A stretch of 64,000 nt of DNA from Gillisia marina (lineage in GTDB: Bacteria; Bacteroidota; Bacteroidia; Flavobacteriales; Flavobacteriaceae). The notes under the pieces were generated by a model. That model was not told where the DNA came from and ran no database searches. It worked only from the letters and a program-made list of their open reading frames with translations. The DNA lies in assembly GCF_000258765.1 (NCBI RefSeq), contig NZ_AJLT01000025.1, forward strand, positions 1-64,000, in the 5' to 3' direction. Below are positions 63,275 to 64,000 of this stretch, piece by piece. Positions within the stretch are counted from its first letter, which is position 1, and the number at the start of each line of letters is the position of its first letter. The position numbers were made by a program, and so were the translations under genes.

Positions 63275-64000
63275 TTAATGTTTAAAATGGCGAGTCCCAG
63301 TCATTACCATTGCCATATTATGTTGGTTACAATAATCTATGCTTAATTGATCTTTTATAGAGCCTCCAGGCTGAATTACAGCTGTAATTCCTGCATTATC
63401 TGCAATCTCTACACAATCTGGAAATGGGAAAAAAGCATCACTTGCCATTACCGATCCTTTAAGGTCGAAATTAAACGACTTTGCTTTTGCGATACTATGC
63501 GTTAATGCATCTACTCTGGAAGTTTGTCCGGTTCCGCTGGCTAGTAATTGTTTGTTCTTTGCTAAAACGATGGTATTGGATTTTGTATGCTTGCAAATTT
63601 TAGATGCAAAAATCAAATCCTTTAACTCGTTAGAAGTGGGTTTATTGTTTGTAGCTTCGGTTAAATCGGCTACAGCATCTGTTTTGAAATCTTTATCTTG
63701 AACCAACACTCCGTTTAAACAGGTTCTCACCAATTTTTGAGGTAATTCCTGTTCTTTTTGAACAAGAATGATTCTGTTTTTCTTTCCTTTTAAAACTTCT
63801 ATAGCTTCTGAAGAAAATGAAGGAGCGATCACAACTTCGCAAAATAACTGATGGATTTCTTCAGCAGTCGCTTTATCAATTTCAGTATTGCTAATTAAAA
63901 CTCCACCGAAAGCCGAAACAGGATCTCCTGCCAAGGCATCCTTATATGCTTGTAAAATGCTATCTCTTTGTGCTAATCCGCAGGCATTATTGTGCTTTAA
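63275..64000 (-). CDS. purH: PurH, C-terminal part (AICAR transformylase), partial
   Basis: Bifunctional purine enzyme that adds formyl to AICAR and closes the ring to IMP. Only the last 241 residues lie in the window; the frame is open through the right edge. The family motif KHNNACGLA is at the edge, then ALAGDPVSAFGGVLI, and near the end SDAFFPFPDCVEIADNAGITAVIQPGGSIKD and GTRHFKH. The true start lies outside, so no start codon should be chosen in this window. Confidence 0.94.
   Translation of the reverse strand, partial: LKHNNACGLAQRDSILQAYKDALAGDPVSAFGGVLISNTEIDKATAEEIHQLFCEVVIAPSFSSEAIEVLKGKKNRIILVQKEQELPQKLVRTCLNGVLVQDKDFKTDAVADLTEATNNKPTSNELKDLIFASKICKHTKSNTIVLAKNKQLLASGTGQTSRVDALTHSIAKAKSFNFDLKGSVMASDAFFPFPDCVEIADNAGITAVIQPGGSIKDQLSIDYCNQHNMAMVMTGTRHFKH

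Noticed and set aside
1-64000. CRISPR array, prophage, insertion sequence with transposase
   Set aside because: No regular spacer-repeat array, phage structural gene or transposase motif was seen.

Overview
The window looks like chromosome from a member of the Bacteroidota, most likely a marine or sediment Flavobacteriaceae species. The reasons are AT-rich DNA with almost no Shine-Dalgarno sequences, Bacteroidota-type promoters (TTTG, 20 bases, TAnnTTTG) before a tRNA gene and a mercury-type operon, a GYDIA-type GHMP kinase beside a class II HMG-CoA reductase, lipoproteins with short lipoboxes, and typical flavobacterial neighbours (DUF547, LptC next to a CorC-type protein, long SurA/PpiD-like isomerase). 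Genus is not determinable from this alone. There is no phage, transposase or CRISPR array.

Layout. 1-3.3 kb: a DUF885 peptidase-like protein and a YdjM-type membrane hydrolase. 3.3-5.4 kb: two family 2 glycosyltransferases. 5.5-16.8 kb: the most notable region, an arsenosugar-type gene cluster (ArsM-like methyltransferase, ArsS-like radical SAM protein, two cluster-specific glycosyltransferases, purine nucleoside phosphorylase, AhpD-like protein, rhodanese, two DUF547 proteins, a GH113-like lipoprotein, and a polyferredoxin/flavoprotein pair). 17.5-21.4 kb: an AraC regulator and a CHASE-PAS histidine kinase with its receiver protein. 21.7-24.1 kb: rfbB-rfbA followed by a truncated second copy of the receiver gene. 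24.2-25.6 kb: two damaged envelope-protein genes. 25.8-30.0 kb: a dinB-dnaE mutagenesis pair behind a double palindrome. 30.1-38 kb: tRNA-Phe, coaX, an outer-membrane protein, a TPR protein, lptC, a CorC-type protein and a periplasmic isomerase. 38.1-40.6 kb: a mercury-type operon controlled by an ArsR protein. 41.4-43.7 kb: mevalonate-pathway genes. 43.9-50.1 kb: a dipeptidyl peptidase, two POT peptide transporters and a thioredoxin-like protein. 50.1-55.0 kb: comEC, NlpC/P60, lpxB, surE. 55.1-57.3 kb: a C-terminal processing protease. 57.7-63.2 kb: the mreBCD-mrdA-rodA elongasome operon, then the 3' part of purH at the right edge.

A striking property of the sequence is the number of broken genes. 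At least twelve conserved genes, several of them normally essential (coaX, lptC), are split by single-base shifts. In nearly all cases the shift is one extra base in an A/T run of 7-8, or one missing base in a G/C run. In addition, two neighbouring genes (glycosyltransferase and phosphorylase) appear fused by the same kind of change. I read this as consensus sequencing error, not as biology, and I annotate the repaired genes with the shift site given.

How the genes fit together: the arsenosugar cluster would methylate arsenite (ArsM), attach the 5'-deoxyadenosyl group from SAM (ArsS), possibly remove adenine (phosphorylase) and glycosylate the product. The mercury-type operon and the arsenic cluster together suggest a metal- or metalloid-exposed habitat. 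The peptidase and POT transporters form a peptide-uptake unit. The remaining genes are housekeeping functions of envelope, lipid A and cell-shape synthesis.
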